A DNA stretch of 30,396 nt from Planctomycetaceae bacterium (GTDB lineage: Bacteria; Planctomycetota; Planctomycetia; Pirellulales; Pirellulaceae), in NCBI GenBank assembly GCA_002685655.1, contig NYXM01000084.1, positions 1 through 30,396 of the forward strand. Direction: 5' to 3'. Under the pieces are notes generated by a model. It was given only the letters and a program-made list of their open reading frames with translations, made no database searches and had not been told where the DNA came from. The translations under genes were made by a program, and so were the position numbers. The first letter of the stretch is position 1. Each line of letters starts with the position of its first letter. Shown here in pieces: positions 1 to 6,914 of the stretch.

Positions 1-204
1 CAGTGCGGCAGCGGCCAACCCGCAAAACAAACTCGCAAGGCGGCTTGCCTTCTTGCGATAGCCGCGTAGAGCGAACAAGACGATGGCAATCAGGGCGAAC
101 GCCGTGACATGGTCCCCCTGAGCAACGAAGTAGCCGACGACCCCGCAGCAGACACCCAATGTAGACAACCATGGCCAGAACGCTGGTTCGCGATTCCCGT
201 TCAT
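1..204 (-). CDS. Small integral membrane protein, N-terminal part (runs off left edge)
   Basis: An open frame of 68 codons reads from an ATG at 202-204 to the window edge without a stop. The start is supported by an AGAGG ribosome-binding sequence a few bases upstream on the minus strand; no other ATG lies upstream before the in-frame stop at 316-318. The translation has a short polar N-terminus (MNGNREPAFWPW), a first hydrophobic segment around residues 13-29, a short polar link, a second hydrophobic segment around residues 34-47, and then a basic stretch (RGYRKKASR) before hydrophobicity resumes at the edge. This pattern suggests a multi-helix inner-membrane protein with a positively charged cytoplasmic loop. 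No family is recognised and no function is assigned. On its minus-strand upstream side a TTGACA lies near 345, but no convincing -10 box is at the right distance. Confidence 0.55.
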   Translation of the reverse strand, partial: MNGNREPAFWPWLSTLGVCCGVVGYFVAQGDHVTAFALIAIVLFALRGYRKKASRLASLFCGLAAAAL

Positions 205-396
205 CGTCTGCCTCTTACAGTTGTCCGAAAGATCTGTCGGCTCCTGAACTGGGGCCTTTCCAAGACCGGCGCCTTTCAAAAGAAAGTATAGCCCGGCAAT
301 TGAGGTTGGCTGTGATTACAAACTCGAGCGTAGCCTAGTGTTGTGTCAATTATTGATTTTAGGGTTGAAGAAGAATGGTCGATTGACGAGATAGTC

Positions 397-415
397 GTTG
401 ATCGCTGCGATCAAC
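397..415. repeat. Short perfect hairpin
   Basis: GTTGATCG (397-404) and CGATCAAC (408-415) are perfect reverse complements separated by three bases. It lies in the 510-base gene-free stretch 205-714, five bases before a second hairpin of the same stem and loop size. The rest of that stretch (about 440-647) shows only short ORFs with no recognisable protein character. Confidence 0.6.
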
Positions 416-420
416 ACGTT

Positions 421-439
421 TGGTTCGCGGAGCGAACCA
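421..439. repeat. REP-like hairpin with GCGGAGCG centre
   Basis: TGGTTCGC (421-428) and GCGAACCA (432-439) pair perfectly around a three-base loop. The form 'TTCGCGGAGCGAA' followed by a CGACAAT-type tail resembles short palindromes I recall as recurrent in planctomycete intergenic DNA, but that recollection cannot be checked here. It could be a REP-like element or simply a local structure. Confidence 0.5.
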
Positions 440-647
440 CGACAATCAGGCTCGACAACCCTGATTCATAGTCTTTCCGGCACTAGTCGTTCCGGCTTCA
501 AGGAAGTCTACACGTCCGTTTTCAGCCGTGCCCCGTGCGGTCGCAGGGAATCGGGGTGTATCAGTTACGCGGTCTGCCGGGCGCTGGACGGCTGGCAGTC
601 CGAGAAAATGGCTGGAAATTAGGTCGACAGGCACACGGTTACATGGA

Positions 648-675
648 TTGACCTACCGCCCTTTGAGAGTATCTT
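648..675 (+). promoter_or_regulatory. Candidate sigma70-type promoter of the Gfo/Idh/MocA gene
   Basis: TTGACC (648-653) and TATCTT (670-675) are separated by 16 bases and lie about 40 bases before the start codon at 715. The -35 box matches five of six consensus positions and the -10 box four of six. The predicted transcription start near 681-683 falls inside a palindrome (678-691). Planctomycete promoter consensus is poorly defined, so this is a sequence-only prediction. Confidence 0.45.
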
Positions 676-677
676 CG

Positions 678-691
678 TGGGAAGATTCCCA
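678..691. promoter_or_regulatory. Palindrome over the predicted transcription start (operator-like)
   Basis: TGGGAA (678-683) and TTCCCA (686-691) are perfect inverted half-sites around a two-base centre. They sit directly after the predicted -10 box and 10 bases before the AGGAGG ribosome-binding site at about 702-707. Position and symmetry fit a repressor operator; a hairpin in the 5' leader is the alternative. Confidence 0.4.
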
Positions 692-714
692 TCCATCACC
701 TAGGAGGCTTTCCC

Positions 715-2007
715 ATGTCGCGTAGCACCCGCCGTGGCTTCATTCAACAATCGGCTGCCCTTGGCATTGGCCTGGGCTTAGCCACCGGAGCAAGTGGTAA
801 AACATTTGCCGCAAATGACAAGATCAGCGTCGCCTGCATCGGGGTCCGCGGGCGCGGCAACTCGGTGATGCACAGCTTCGCCGCCGAGCCGGATTGCGAA
901 ATCACCCATATCTGCGACGTCAGAGAGCCGATCCGCCGTCAGCGGGGCGCGGAGATGAAGCAGAAAACGGGGCGCGCGCCCACACTGGTCAACGACTACC
1001 GTGACCTTCTCAACGACAAGTCGATTGACGTTTTCATGGTCGCTACGCCGGATCACTGGCACGCCCTCCTCACCATCGAGGGTTGCTTAGCCGGCAAAGA
1101 CGTTTACGTCGAGAAGCCGGCCAGCCACAACATCCTTGAAGGGAAGACGGCGGTGGCCGCCGCTCGCAAACGTGACCGTATGGTGCAAATGGGCACGCAG
1201 ATTCGCAGCGCTCCTTTCCTCCAGGAGGCCATCGAATACGTAGAGAGTGGCGCCCTTGGCAAAGTGATCTATGGAAAGGCCTGGGAGACCAGTCGCAACG
1301 GCGCCGTGCATCTGCCACAGGACGGCGAGCCACCGACTGGACTCGACTACGAGATCTGGCAGGGGCCGGCGCCCGAACGGCCATATAACAGCTCAATTGT
1401 CGGCAGTGCCTGGCGCTGGCTCTTCGACTACGGCACGGGCGATTTGGGCAATGACGGCGTACACCGTATCGACTACTGCCGTCATGTCATGGGTCTGGAC
1501 GATATGCCCGAGGCGATCTCCTGTTCCGGTGGCAAGTTCTTCTTCGACGATGACCAACAGTGGCCTGATACAATGTTGATCAACTATGAGTATCCGGGCA
1601 AAGTGCTACAGTACGAAATGCGTCTATGGTCACGGGCAAAACTGCACGGCGCCGGCGAAGGGGCAACCATTTATGGCGAGAACGGCTGGGTGCTGCTGAC
1701 CAATACGTCGTGGAAGGCCTACGATGCCGCCGGCAAACTGGTCAAGCAGGGAAGCAGCGATGTGGGGCAGCAAGCGCACATCCGAAATTTCCTCGACGCG
1801 GTACGCAGCCGCAAACGCGACTCGCTTAACCAAGAGATCTATTCTGGGCACGTTAGCACCCTGATGTGCCATGCAGGCAACATTTCCTGGAGGACGGGCA
1901 AGAAGTTGCGATTGGATTCCGGGACGGAGACGTTCGATGACAAGGAGGCTAACCAATACGTTGGCCGCGAACATCGCAAGGGTTTTGAGCTGCCAAAGAT
2001 CGGCTGA
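715..2007 (+). CDS. Tat-exported Gfo/Idh/MocA family oxidoreductase
   Basis: A 430-residue protein with a strong AGGAGG ribosome-binding site before the ATG. The N-terminus is a twin-arginine signal (STRRGFIQ at 4-11, then a hydrophobic run ending near residue 32), so it should be folded with its cofactor in the cytoplasm and exported. A Rossmann NAD(P) fold begins at residue 37 with GVRGRG (43-48). The family's catalytic-lysine motif appears as EKP at 133-135. The substrate-domain motif LGNDGVHRID (244-253) carries the His and Asp typical of family members. Family enzymes oxidise or reduce sugars, inositols and glycosides, often at C3. Substrate is unknown. It stands alone on its strand with its own promoter, next to sulfated-glycan genes, so a role in processing sugars released by them is inferred. 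A direct repeat overlaps its stop codon. Confidence 0.93.
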   Translation: MSRSTRRGFIQQSAALGIGLGLATGASGKTFAANDKISVACIGVRGRGNSVMHSFAAEPDCEITHICDVREPIRRQRGAEMKQKTGRAPTLVNDYRDLLNDKSIDVFMVATPDHWHALLTIEGCLAGKDVYVEKPASHNILEGKTAVAAARKRDRMVQMGTQIRSAPFLQEAIEYVESGALGKVIYGKAWETSRNGAVHLPQDGEPPTGLDYEIWQGPAPERPYNSSIVGSAWRWLFDYGTGDLGNDGVHRIDYCRHVMGLDDMPEAISCSGGKFFFDDDQQWPDTMLINYEYPGKVLQYEMRLWSRAKLHGAGEGATIYGENGWVLLTNTSWKAYDAAGKLVKQGSSDVGQQAHIRNFLDAVRSRKRDSLNQEIYSGHVSTLMCHAGNISWRTGKKLRLDSGTETFDDKEANQYVGREHRKGFELPKIG

Positions 2008-2139
2008 TCGAGAGCAGTTTCAGAATTCGTCCGTCTAAAACCCACGGCCATACGACCCTGAAAGGCTCCGCCGACGTGGGCCGGTCGGGAGACCAGCCCA
2101 CAACGCGCGGCTGACCAAGAGCAGTATCGGGATTCGTGC
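2002..2139. repeat. Imperfect direct repeat pair flanking a hairpin
   Basis: The 31 bases at 2002-2032 and those at 2109-2139 match at 25 positions; both begin GGCTGA and contain AGAGCAGT and ATTCGT. The first copy includes the stop codon of the upstream oxidoreductase gene. Between the copies lies a hairpin at 2076-2101. The rest of the gap to 2229 shows no gene. Confidence 0.45.
2076..2101. terminator. Hairpin in convergent intergenic region
   Basis: GTGGGC (2076-2081) pairs with GCCCAC (2096-2101) and GGTC (2083-2086) pairs with GACC (2091-2094), with one C/A mismatch and a GGGA loop. It lies between the 3' ends of two convergent genes (stops at 2007 and 2230). There is no T-run, so a terminator role is only positional inference; it may be a repeat. 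Confidence 0.35.
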
Positions 2140-2229
2140 CTACCGCTTCGGCATTTTTGCCTGCGTACGGCCAGAAACACAGTGGCAAGTGAGACAATAC
2201 GAAAGGACCCATTAGATCGGCGATCAGAC

Positions 2230-3645
2230 TCATTCAACACTGCCTGCGGATTTCTTTGGCTGCTTGTGCCAGATGCGGTTGAGCATGCGTCCAGCACTTT
2301 CTACGATCCGGTAGCCGGCGTTCGATTCTAATCGTGTCCAGTAGATCGGCTGACCCGAATAGCCGCCGCCCAGGATGCCGTAAATCGTCGGGCAATAGCC
2401 GCCGTAACCGTCAGCAAGACCCACGACGGCTGTGATCGGCGCGGGACTGCGACGCTTGATGTCTAGACCAAACTGACAGTACAGTTCGCAGGGTTGTGTC
2501 ACCAGCGCGACGTCTCCGATACGCACTGTATGAACGGGCAACGTATCGATTGGGTTCGCGCCGTACACCTCCTGCAGATGAACCGCTCCGAACGCCATGA
2601 TCATCTGCATCCCACGTATGTTCTCTCCCGCGTCGATTCGAGTGAGCACCTTGCGGGCTTCAGCCAGTCGGTCAGGGGCGGGCAGTCGGACTTCGACCTT
2701 CAGGTCGTCGTGCGTGTGGGCGAGAGGGGGATGATCGTGGTAAGAAACGTTCTTATGCAACCGCAGTGTCTCACCTGCAACCATGCTGGCAATTCGCTGG
2801 AGCTTTTCATCGCGAGATTCTTGGCGGCGGTGAAGCATGTCATCGATGGCGATATCGCCCTGGGCTCCGTTCATGTACAGCACGGGGATGTCGCCCAGTT
2901 CCTTGCGAAGAATCTTGCGAGCCTCGCCGGGAAAGTCGGCCGAGTAGATGCCGGCTGCGTAAAAGATAGTCGGGTGCGTTGTGTTGTGGTGCAACACTGC
3001 GATCAGCTTGCCGCTGGTATCAGCGGCGAAGATGGCCAAATGCTGCGGATCGTCAGGACCTTCCAGTCCGGCGAAGTCCTCACGCGACGCATCTCCGTGC
3101 ATCGTATGCGTTCCATCGGCCCAGCATAGACGGCGATTGAAGCCGATCTGCGCCTTTCCCTTCGCCCAGCCAATCTTGCCGGGCCTGGCTGACCGAACGG
3201 CCTCTTGAGCAAGCTCTACGAGCCAGCTTTGCAGTCGTTCCAGGTAAGTCTGATCGATCGGCATGAGATAGTTGGTCTTCAACAACGAAGGGCCACCGTG
3301 CGTGTGCGTGCAGGTAATGAGTATGTGACGCGGCGGAATCTCTGTCGCCTCTCCCATTGCTTCGCGTATGACAGCCGTGTGCGCTGAGTTCAAACCGACC
3401 AGATCGCAACTGACCAACAACAGTTCCGTCTCGCCGTCGGACAGGTAAAGTCCATTGGCTTCCAGATCGTCGCGTTGTTTCGTTGCAGTCCGAGGCACTC
3501 CAGCTCCCTGCACCCAACCCCCGATGCGGTTGTTTATCACCTTGCTCGCAGCGCCGACTTGCAAAGGTGGCGAGTCTTCGGCCAGTGCCTGCGTTACCAG
3601 TGCAAGGACGATAAGGCTAAGTGAGGAGATTCTTCTCACAGTCAT
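2230..3645 (-). CDS. Neutral/alkaline ceramidase-like hydrolase 1, exported
   Basis: A 471-residue protein. The ATG at 3643-3645 is chosen because a GAGG site precedes it and it opens a clean Sec signal peptide (basic MTVRR, hydrophobic core, cut after ALA about residue 22). Motifs of the non-lysosomal ceramidase N-terminal domain are present: HILITCTHTHGGP (H114, H116, zinc-site type), HPT at H224, the NGAQGDI loop (G263-D264), the CELYCQFG segment, and GYGGYCPT near the C-terminus. Known ceramidases of this family split the amide bond of ceramide with a zinc site. The protein ends soon after the GYxGYxPT motif, so the C-terminal immunoglobulin-like domain of the classical ~650-residue enzymes is absent. 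It is divergent from a sulfatase gene with about 220 bases between. Many planctomycete members are annotated only by domain, so a substrate other than ceramide is quite possible. Confidence 0.85.
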   Translation of the reverse strand: MTVRRISSLSLIVLALVTQALAEDSPPLQVGAASKVINNRIGGWVQGAGVPRTATKQRDDLEANGLYLSDGETELLLVSCDLVGLNSAHTAVIREAMGEATEIPPRHILITCTHTHGGPSLLKTNYLMPIDQTYLERLQSWLVELAQEAVRSARPGKIGWAKGKAQIGFNRRLCWADGTHTMHGDASREDFAGLEGPDDPQHLAIFAADTSGKLIAVLHHNTTHPTIFYAAGIYSADFPGEARKILRKELGDIPVLYMNGAQGDIAIDDMLHRRQESRDEKLQRIASMVAGETLRLHKNVSYHDHPPLAHTHDDLKVEVRLPAPDRLAEARKVLTRIDAGENIRGMQMIMAFGAVHLQEVYGANPIDTLPVHTVRIGDVALVTQPCELYCQFGLDIKRRSPAPITAVVGLADGYGGYCPTIYGILGGGYSGQPIYWTRLESNAGYRIVESAGRMLNRIWHKQPKKSAGSVE

Positions 3646-3657
3646 GTTCGACCTCGT

Positions 3658-3686
3658 TTGGATTCCAAATACATGCCGGCTACAAT
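3658..3686 (+). promoter_or_regulatory. Strong candidate promoter of the sulfatase gene
   Basis: TTGGAT (3658-3663) and TACAAT (3681-3686) have the optimal 17-base spacing. The -10 box is embedded in the palindrome TACAATTGTA (3681-3690). It would give a leader of about 170 bases before the sulfatase start at 3865, containing a long hairpin element. It starts only 13 bases upstream of the divergent ceramidase-like start codon. Confidence 0.5.
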
Positions 3687-3725
3687 TGTACATCGTACCA
3701 GAACCGCGTCAGCGCAACCAAAGTC

Positions 3726-3777
3726 GCAGGCACACTCCCTGTGCCGTCCGTCGCTACGCCACACGGAGTGTCCCTGC
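3726..3777. repeat. REP-like imperfect palindrome in the sulfatase leader
   Basis: Left arm 3726-3743 and right arm 3760-3777 pair as GCAGG/CCTGC, ACACTCC/GGAGTGT and TGTG/CACA, interrupted by two C/C mismatches, with a 16-base loop. The arms resemble a palindrome I recall as common in planctomycete intergenic DNA (GGCACACTCC ... GGAGTGTGCC), but copy number cannot be checked here. It lies inside the predicted 5' leader of the sulfatase mRNA. Confidence 0.6.
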
Positions 3778-3864
3778 TATCTATCAAAGCGTGACTGCGA
3801 CTATCAAACCAGACAAAGTAACCAAGAGAGATTCGAAGTGAGCGTACAAAGAGGATATACATCA

Positions 3865-5427
3865 ATGCGATATCTCATCTTCATGCTTCTGTTTTGTTCC
3901 AACGCCTACGCGGCAGATCGCCCCAACATCGTTCTCATCATGGTCGATGACATGGGCTGGTCGGACCTCGGTTGTTACGGTGGTGAAATCGACACCCCTC
4001 ACATCGATTCCCTCGCCGCGGATGGGCTGCGTTTCACGCGTTTCTACAACAACGCCGTTTGTGGTGCCACGCGGGCCTCGCTGCTGACGGGACTCTACTG
4101 CCAGCAGGCGGGACATCGCGGCGACCGATGGAACGAGCCAAAGGACTTTAACAAGTGTGTGTTGATTTCCGAGGTCCTGCACGCCGGCGGCTACCACACC
4201 GCGATGGTCGGCAAATGGCAGGGACGTGACCTCGCGGTCAAGCGTGGGTTCGACCGCTTCTTCGGACCGAACTGCCAGGGCAAAATCAGTTATTGGAATG
4301 CCGTCGTGAACAACGATTTCAGTCTCGACGACCAACCGTGGGATTTCCCGGAAAGCGGATTCTTCATGACCGATGCATTCAACGGCTATGCCGTCGAGTT
4401 TCTCGAACAGGCTGCCACGGGTAAGAAACCGTTCTTTCTCTACGTTGGTTACATTGCGCCGCACTGGCCGTTGCATGCCCGCGAGGAAACCATTGCGCCC
4501 TATCGCCAGCGCTATCGCAGCAAAGGCTGGGGCGGTTGGCGGGAAACGCGGATCAAACGCCAGCAGCAAGCCGAACTGCTCCCAAAAAACGCAAAGCTGG
4601 CTTCCGTGCCAGATTCGATTCCGGATTGGTCCGATGATCCGCACAAGGACTGGCAGGCAGAGCGAATGGCGGTCTATGCGGCTCAGATTTCTAATGTTGA
4701 TCGCGGCGTAGGACGCATGTTGGAGGTTTTGCGAGAGTCCGGAGCAGATGAGAACACGTTGATCCTGTTTCTCTCGGACAACGGCGCCGCACCGAACGGC
4801 GGCCTGACACCGGCGCAGAATGGATTTGGTTTCGGGCCAGGATCGAGCAACAGCGGCTGGAGAAAGGACGCCATCGCGATCAAACCCGGCAGCGGACCCA
4901 ATTTGATGCCAGGTCCGCACGACACGTTTGCCGGTTACGGAATCGCTTGGGCGACAACGAGCAACACGCCGTTGCGAAGCCACAAGCAATCGGCCTACGA
5001 AGGCGGCATTCGCACACCGTTGATCGCACGCTGGCCCCATGCTGTCAAAAACGGCGGTGAGTTGACACGTCAACCGGGTCATATCATCGACATCATGGCA
5101 ACGTGCCTCGACGTAGCCGGCATGGATTACCCCGCTGAGTTTCAAGGCCGGCATCCGTTGCCGATCGAAGGTAAGAGTCTCGTGCCAATCTTCCACGGTA
5201 AACAGCGGCCTGGACATGAGCTGCTGGCGTGGAACTGCGGGCGCGGCCGAGCCATCCAGATGGAAAACTGGAAACTGGTCCGGCCACGCGACGATCGCCC
5301 CTGGGAGCTATACGACCTGGGAAACGACATCGGTGAAACGAACAACCAGGCGTCGAAGTTCCCAGACCGCGTTCACAAGATGGCCGCGGAATACGAAACG
5401 TGGCGTCAACGCGTTGGCGCCCAATGA
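3865..5427 (+). CDS. Exported S1 family sulfatase (arylsulfatase type)
   Basis: A 520-residue protein. The ATG at 3865 is chosen because a GAGGA site precedes it and it begins a typical Sec signal (MRYLIFMLLFCSNAYA, cut near residue 16); the frame is open further upstream but without signal-peptide character. Metal-site motif VDDMGWSD (D28, D29), the formylglycine motif C66-G-A-T-R70 (C-x-A-x-R form), APHWPLH, and the SDNGA metal motif are all present, as is the late GGIRTPLIARW segment. The enzyme should hydrolyse sulfate esters on a sugar or aryl substrate after its Cys is converted to formylglycine; no maturase is in the window. Odd point: the usual GKWHLG motif reads GKWQGR (K117, W118, Q119), so the conserved catalytic His is replaced by Gln. 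A BNR-type gene follows after 30 bases, probably co-transcribed. Confidence 0.93.
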   Translation: MRYLIFMLLFCSNAYAADRPNIVLIMVDDMGWSDLGCYGGEIDTPHIDSLAADGLRFTRFYNNAVCGATRASLLTGLYCQQAGHRGDRWNEPKDFNKCVLISEVLHAGGYHTAMVGKWQGRDLAVKRGFDRFFGPNCQGKISYWNAVVNNDFSLDDQPWDFPESGFFMTDAFNGYAVEFLEQAATGKKPFFLYVGYIAPHWPLHAREETIAPYRQRYRSKGWGGWRETRIKRQQQAELLPKNAKLASVPDSIPDWSDDPHKDWQAERMAVYAAQISNVDRGVGRMLEVLRESGADENTLILFLSDNGAAPNGGLTPAQNGFGFGPGSSNSGWRKDAIAIKPGSGPNLMPGPHDTFAGYGIAWATTSNTPLRSHKQSAYEGGIRTPLIARWPHAVKNGGELTRQPGHIIDIMATCLDVAGMDYPAEFQGRHPLPIEGKSLVPIFHGKQRPGHELLAWNCGRGRAIQMENWKLVRPRDDRPWELYDLGNDIGETNNQASKFPDRVHKMAAEYETWRQRVGAQ

Positions 5428-5457
5428 TTTTGTAACACCCCCCCGACAAGCAGCACG

Positions 5458-6735
5458 ATGAAAACTAGATCATCCATCACCCGCCGGCGCTTTCTTGGAA
5501 TCACGGCAGCGGGCACAGGCGGGCTTTTGACACCCGCCACTCGCCACTTGGCTGCCGCGCCTTCGACCCCTGCATCCACAGAGGGTGCCGTCGACCATTT
5601 CTGGTATCGCCTCGCGCCGGAAGGCCCCTACATTGATTCGCAACGTGATAACCAGGCGTTCGGGTTCGGGGATGGAAGGGTCTTATTATCCGAGGATAAC
5701 GGCCGAACTTGGCCTCACCAGTCGGAATTTCCCAATGCGGACAACATCACCTTCAGTTGCATCCTGAAGAACGGGAACATCTTCTTCGCCACGCGAACGA
5801 AACTTTACTTGAGCGCCGACAAGCTCAAGTCGTACCAGCAGATCACGGTCAAGGATCGCGATGGGAGCGATTACCAGCCGCACACACCGCGGAACCCAGA
5901 TCAACCCGGCTGGTATTTCCATCCGCTCGACGGGGTCCACACCTGGGACGTCGACGGAACGGAAATGCTGGTGTGGGGGAACTACTGCAACGTCATCGGC
6001 GGCCCGGTTCCGGTGAATATCTACTACTCCACCGACTACGGGCAGACCGTGAAGATTGCGTACTCGTTCGGACAGAATCCCCGCTACCAGGATCAGGACG
6101 CCAAATCTGGAATGCTGTTGGGCAATCCCCAGAACCCCGTGATTTGTCGCCACATCCACTCGGTGGCCTACAATCCGGCCGAACGGGCTTTTTACGCCTG
6201 CACCGGTGACAGAGACTTGGAAGATCGGCAAGAATGCCACTGGTTGCGTGGCAACTATGACGCGAAAGAAGATACGTGGAGTTGGCAGGTTCTCGCTTCG
6301 GCGGATCGAAACTCACGCTTCAAATCAGGCGGCATCAACTTTGTCGACGGCCAACTCTACTGGGCCGCCGATGCGAACGGCCCCATACAGCCCGGCCAGA
6401 AGCACGACCGCGGTATCTTTCGCTGCGACCCAGCGGATCTCGCCAATCCTGCGAAGCACACGATGCTCTTCAATCCTGAATACGAATCCGCAAACATGAT
6501 CATCGAAGACGGCGTGATTCTATCTGCACATTACGCGCCGGCATCGCCTTATCACACAGGATTCATCATCTCGCCGGACATGGGCAAGACCTGGGCACAG
6601 TACGACCTCAAACAGTTCGGCAAACGATCTCCGGTTCGGTTTCACAAGAAGAACAGTGACGGATGGTTTCGTGTGGATCTGCGAAAAGGATGGATCGAAC
6701 GCGGCGAGGTCTTGTTCATCAAGCCGAAGCCGTGA
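5458..6735 (+). CDS. Tat-exported BNR/sialidase-like beta-propeller protein
   Basis: A 425-residue protein starting with a twin-arginine signal (SITRRRFLGITAAG at 6-19, hydrophobic to about residue 34). The body contains Asp-box motifs of the BNR type: SEDNGRTW at 78-85, STDYGQT in the middle, and SPDMGKTW near the C-terminus, which mark blades of a six-bladed sialidase-like propeller. The start ATG lacks a good ribosome-binding site, which fits translation coupled to the sulfatase gene 30 bases upstream. The Asp-box fold alone does not prove sialidase activity, as it also occurs in other glycosidases, lyases and non-catalytic binding proteins. The neighbouring sulfatase suggests a role on the same exported glycan. 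Confidence 0.8.
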   Translation: MKTRSSITRRRFLGITAAGTGGLLTPATRHLAAAPSTPASTEGAVDHFWYRLAPEGPYIDSQRDNQAFGFGDGRVLLSEDNGRTWPHQSEFPNADNITFSCILKNGNIFFATRTKLYLSADKLKSYQQITVKDRDGSDYQPHTPRNPDQPGWYFHPLDGVHTWDVDGTEMLVWGNYCNVIGGPVPVNIYYSTDYGQTVKIAYSFGQNPRYQDQDAKSGMLLGNPQNPVICRHIHSVAYNPAERAFYACTGDRDLEDRQECHWLRGNYDAKEDTWSWQVLASADRNSRFKSGGINFVDGQLYWAADANGPIQPGQKHDRGIFRCDPADLANPAKHTMLFNPEYESANMIIEDGVILSAHYAPASPYHTGFIISPDMGKTWAQYDLKQFGKRSPVRFHKKNSDGWFRVDLRKGWIERGEVLFIKPKP

Positions 6736-6755
6736 CTCGGAGATCAGTCCCGTTT

Positions 6756-6775
6756 GGTCCAACTCGAGTTGGACC
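6756..6775. repeat. Perfect 20-base palindrome
   Basis: GGTCCAAC, TCGA, GTTGGACC: the whole 20 bases are self-complementary, giving an 8-base stem with a TCGA loop. It lies 20 bases after the stop of the BNR-like gene and about 140 before the MFS gene. No T-run follows, so it could be a REP-like element, an operator for the MFS gene, or a rho-dependent 3' end. Confidence 0.55.
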
Positions 6776-6914
6776 CACCATCGCTGCCACCTTCGCGGAC
6801 CTTTGTCTGGCGCTGTTTGACTTGGAAATCGCATTCTGTCCACCGTAACGCTCGCCACCGCGCACCTTGAAAGTTACAATCGGCCGAGCTTCACAACTTC
6901 CACTCGGCACACGC

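Noticed and set aside
109..291. 60-codon plus-strand ORF near the left edge
   Set aside because: Lies opposite the membrane-protein start, which has a better ribosome-binding site and a credible helix pattern.
398..725. Short plus- and minus-strand ORFs of 62-74 codons in the first spacer
   Set aside because: They overlap each other and the hairpins, have no ribosome-binding sites and no recognisable sequence.
3862..5217. 451-codon minus-strand open frame opposite the sulfatase
   Set aside because: It lies wholly antisense to a clear sulfatase, has no ribosome-binding site, signal or recognisable motif, and is explained by codon bias of the real gene.
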